From assembly GCA_963513935.1 (NCBI GenBank), contig OY740777.1, forward strand, positions 14,929,092-14,993,091: a stretch of 64,000 bases of DNA, in the 5' to 3' direction. How positions within the stretch are numbered: the stretch's first letter is position 1; every line of letters begins with the position of its first letter. Below the pieces are notes generated by a model. That model was not told the origin of the DNA. It searched no databases and was given only the letters and a program-made list of their open reading frames with translations. Origin of the DNA: Aphrophora alni (lineage: Eukaryota > Arthropoda > Insecta > Hemiptera > Aphrophoridae). Below, in pieces: positions 61,860 to 64,000 of the stretch. The position numbers and the translations under genes were made by a program.

Positions 61860-62165
61860 AATACACGGTGGTCACTTTCATTGACACGACAAACGTTTGC
61901 GGAAGCATTCAAATCCTGAGATGCTCACCGTACTGGATGTAGGCGCTGACATCCGTCGTCTCAGCAGAAAGAACCCACACGATCTGATGGCTCAACAAAG
62001 CGGAGAGTTTTAGTTTCTCAATATCCTTTCAACACAGCGATCTACTGAAAATCGTCCGTCCAGTGGACTGGTTATAATAATCCGGAGGTGTTTTTAGTGG
62101 GTAAAAATCCCGTACTACCATTATGTGCCTTAGATTTTCACCTCCGGTGTAAAAAAAAAAATTTT
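61860..62165. mobile_element. Unassigned GC-richer element with terminal hairpin
   Basis: A block of balanced base composition in AT-rich flanks. Near its end 'ccggaggtg' (about 62081) faces 'cacctccgg' (about 62139) around a 50-bp loop that contains the smaller hairpin-like 'gggtaaaaatccc', followed by an A11-T9 run. A hairpin just before an A-run suggests the 3' end of a mobile element. No coding content recognised. Confidence 0.4.
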
Positions 62166-62169
62166 TTTT

Positions 62170-63010
62170 TTAAATCTATACATATTTTGTTTATCTAGCC
62201 GGTTTGGTGTTGTGTAAATATGTAAATGAATAAGCTAAGAGCACTCAAGCATATCTCGAAGTTGATCTAATGCTAAATATTTTATAAAATCTTTATCTTT
62301 ATGTTTAGAATATTTATCTATCAATTATAACTTTATAAAACTTTAATTTCATTAAGATTGTAAGTTTTTCTATTTATTTTGCTCCACAATATTTAAACTG
62401 CAGTAAATTAGTAAACTTTAAAACTGAATACCTTAAAGTTTTTAATTAAATAAATAATTAATTGAAAATAAACTTTTTACTAGTATCTTGTAATATCTAA
62501 AAATACAGGTACATTAAATTTTATTCATTGTGTGTTAGTTGATGTTTAATCGGAGATAATTGTGTTTGACTTATTCTGATGTGGTCTATACATTAGAATT
62601 TTTTTTCTGAACTACAATTTCGTTAGTATCCGGTTTCGCCTCTGTATCCTTCTGCTAATTCAATCAAAGGTATGACTTTCAATAAAATAATTAATTCGAA
62701 CTAACAGAATTATTTCCAATAAAGATTGTGGTAGACAATTTGTTGATGAAGTGACTTAAACTAAACTTTGATCACTCATGTTCCTTCTACAGCGAGGTGG
62801 AAATTTTAGGCGTAAAATTTAGTACGCTTCATGTTTTGTTTAAAATGAATTTAAATATTTATAATAACTTTAGTAAAGTTTGATATAAAGAACCTAACAA
62901 ACTACTAAAGTCAGTAGCTATGATTTTTCTGTCACTTCTGATTCACTTAGTTTGACATAGAAAGTTCTAATGATCTAAAACAATTCAACCGATTCATAAA
63001 CCATAAAGTT
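62170..63010. other. AT-rich DNA, no gene seen
   Basis: No supported gene, RNA or repeat. Confidence 0.5.
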
Positions 63011-63049
63011 TATATGATTACTTTTATATTTAGGAATAAATTTATTTGC

Positions 63050-63420
63050 TTAATTTTTTTTTTTTACCATGGAACAAAACATAGAATTTTTATATTTTCA
63101 AAAGATAAAATAAATAATACAGTATACTATTTATTGATTGAACGTTGTCAAGACATACCTAAATCCCACCAATTGTTCAACTTCCATTTTAATGAAATAG
63201 TTGTTTCACTAGAGAACTCCACTTGGCCTGAATAGTGAGGATCATAGTTCTACTGACAGAAAGTGTTACCGTAATAATCAATGTCCCATCGACATTCTCG
63301 TGGTTTATGAATCTATTGTAAAATTGTTTATTAAATATTGAAACTGAATGTCTAAAAGCAAAGTTTTAAAAATATTGGATAATATTAAACTATGCTTCTA
63401 TCGAAAAAAAAAGTTATCTT
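63050..63420 (+). repeat. Segmental duplication block F, copy 2
   Basis: Partner of 25290-25760: 'tactatttattgattgaacg' + 'ttgtca', then 'aatgaaatagttgtttcact' in equal spacing, and looser similarity downstream ('gaaactgaat.t'). The frame 63014-63235 is open across the conserved part. Its position, about 23 kb after block D copy 2 instead of 2 kb, marks the interval 40.7-62.2 kb as inserted. Confidence 0.65.
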
Positions 63421-63597
63421 TTAATAGAATAAGGCAAGGAATTTTACGATTTAAAATTTGTCGGATTCTGCACATACTATTTTCACGTCATTCTTCATAA
63501 CCTCATTTTAGTGGTGAAATAAACTTTTTATGAGAATGTAACGTATAATAATGAATGACATTGTATGATCCGTCTTTTGACTTCAGTCAATTTCTAA

Positions 63598-63640
63598 ATT
63601 ATGACATGTTTCAGAGTCGTAAGTACATCATCAGATATCC
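63598..63640 (-). ncRNA. Hammerhead-like core, locus 5
   Basis: Read on the minus strand: TAT, CTGATGA (63628-63634), 15 nt with no good stem II, GAA (63610-63612), the palindrome ACATGT (63604-63609), C at the cleavage position, then ATA pairing with the initial TAT. The same order and spacing of box, GAA, 6-nt palindrome and C as in the foldback arms, with both boxes intact but stem II lost. Confidence 0.3.
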
Positions 63641-64000
63641 GTTTAATTGTTCACTTTGATGAGCTCCTCGTACATTAAAACGTTTACAATAACACATTTA
63701 ATGTTTGCCGAGCTTTTAATACAAGGTAATTTATTATTATAAGATTTAATTGTGACTTGGTACGACAAAATTCATCTCGAATAAAACATAAATGAGTAAA
63801 TGAAGAACATTGGGAAAGTGTTAAAGTTACAGACTATATTTTCGTCGACATTTCAGTAGAATGAAACTAGATAAGAGCGTTAGAATGAATAAAAAGTAGT
63901 TGAATTAATTTTGAAACTATTTGTAGAATTCCAATATGTATTTAAAAATCTTCTGAAGTGTTTCCTATTCTATTAAAAACAGCGGTTTATTGATTATATT
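63641..64000. other. AT-rich DNA to the window end, no gene seen
   Basis: No supported gene, RNA or repeat. Confidence 0.5.

Overview
This is a eukaryotic, AT-rich, gene-poor window. It has no bacterial-style gene packing. It holds long TA, GA and homopolymer microsatellites, tRNA-derived SINEs, foldback and short terminal-inverted-repeat elements, decayed non-LTR retrotransposons and Helitron helicase remnants. A short run of the arthropod-type telomeric pentamer TTAGG near 60.94 kb and the repeat repertoire suggest an arthropod, perhaps a chelicerate such as a horseshoe crab or spider, but the sequence does not settle the species. No complete host protein-coding gene is visible. Two short stretches look like possible host exons (39421-39537 and 50117-50236); neither is recognised.

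Layout. Positions 1-40.6 kb are mostly unique-looking AT-rich DNA made of diverged paralogous non-coding blocks on the same strand. I saw four pairs by eye: block A (1.66-2.17 and 27.83-28.19 kb), block C (18.96-19.95 and 29.13-33.15 kb), block D (20.63-23.34 and 36.56-40.30 kb) and block F (25.29-25.76 and 63.05-63.42 kb), with extra diverged copies of the start of D near 3.0-3.7 and 33.85-34.56 kb. The pairs keep their order (C, D, F), so the window looks like an old tandem duplication of a region more than 6 kb long. In the second copy, block C carries a 168-bp satellite of about 19 units, and D and F are separated by about 22 kb of transposon-rich DNA.

Positions 40.7-62.2 kb are that transposon-rich interval: a TACAGG-type short inverted-repeat element, a Helitron helicase C-terminus with a 121-bp tandem array, a decayed locus with two tandem Ulp1-like (C48) protease domains followed by part of a PIF1-type helicase, the RNase H end of a non-LTR retrotransposon, a split tRNA-Arg-like sequence and several short tandem arrays. 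Single older insertions also lie in the first 40 kb: a degenerate LINE at 9.4-11.0 kb, a pair of opposed SINEs at 6 kb, a GC-rich 247-bp element at 7.2 kb and a long foldback at 12.3-12.6 kb.

The observations I rate highest are the tandem Ulp1-like domains running in frame (one stop codon apart) into a PIF1 helicase fragment, a scattered family of hammerhead-ribozyme-like cores that includes both arms of the foldback, and the satellite that arose inside one copy of a duplicated segment and changes from a three-unit to a two-unit higher-order pattern. All alignments here were made by eye.
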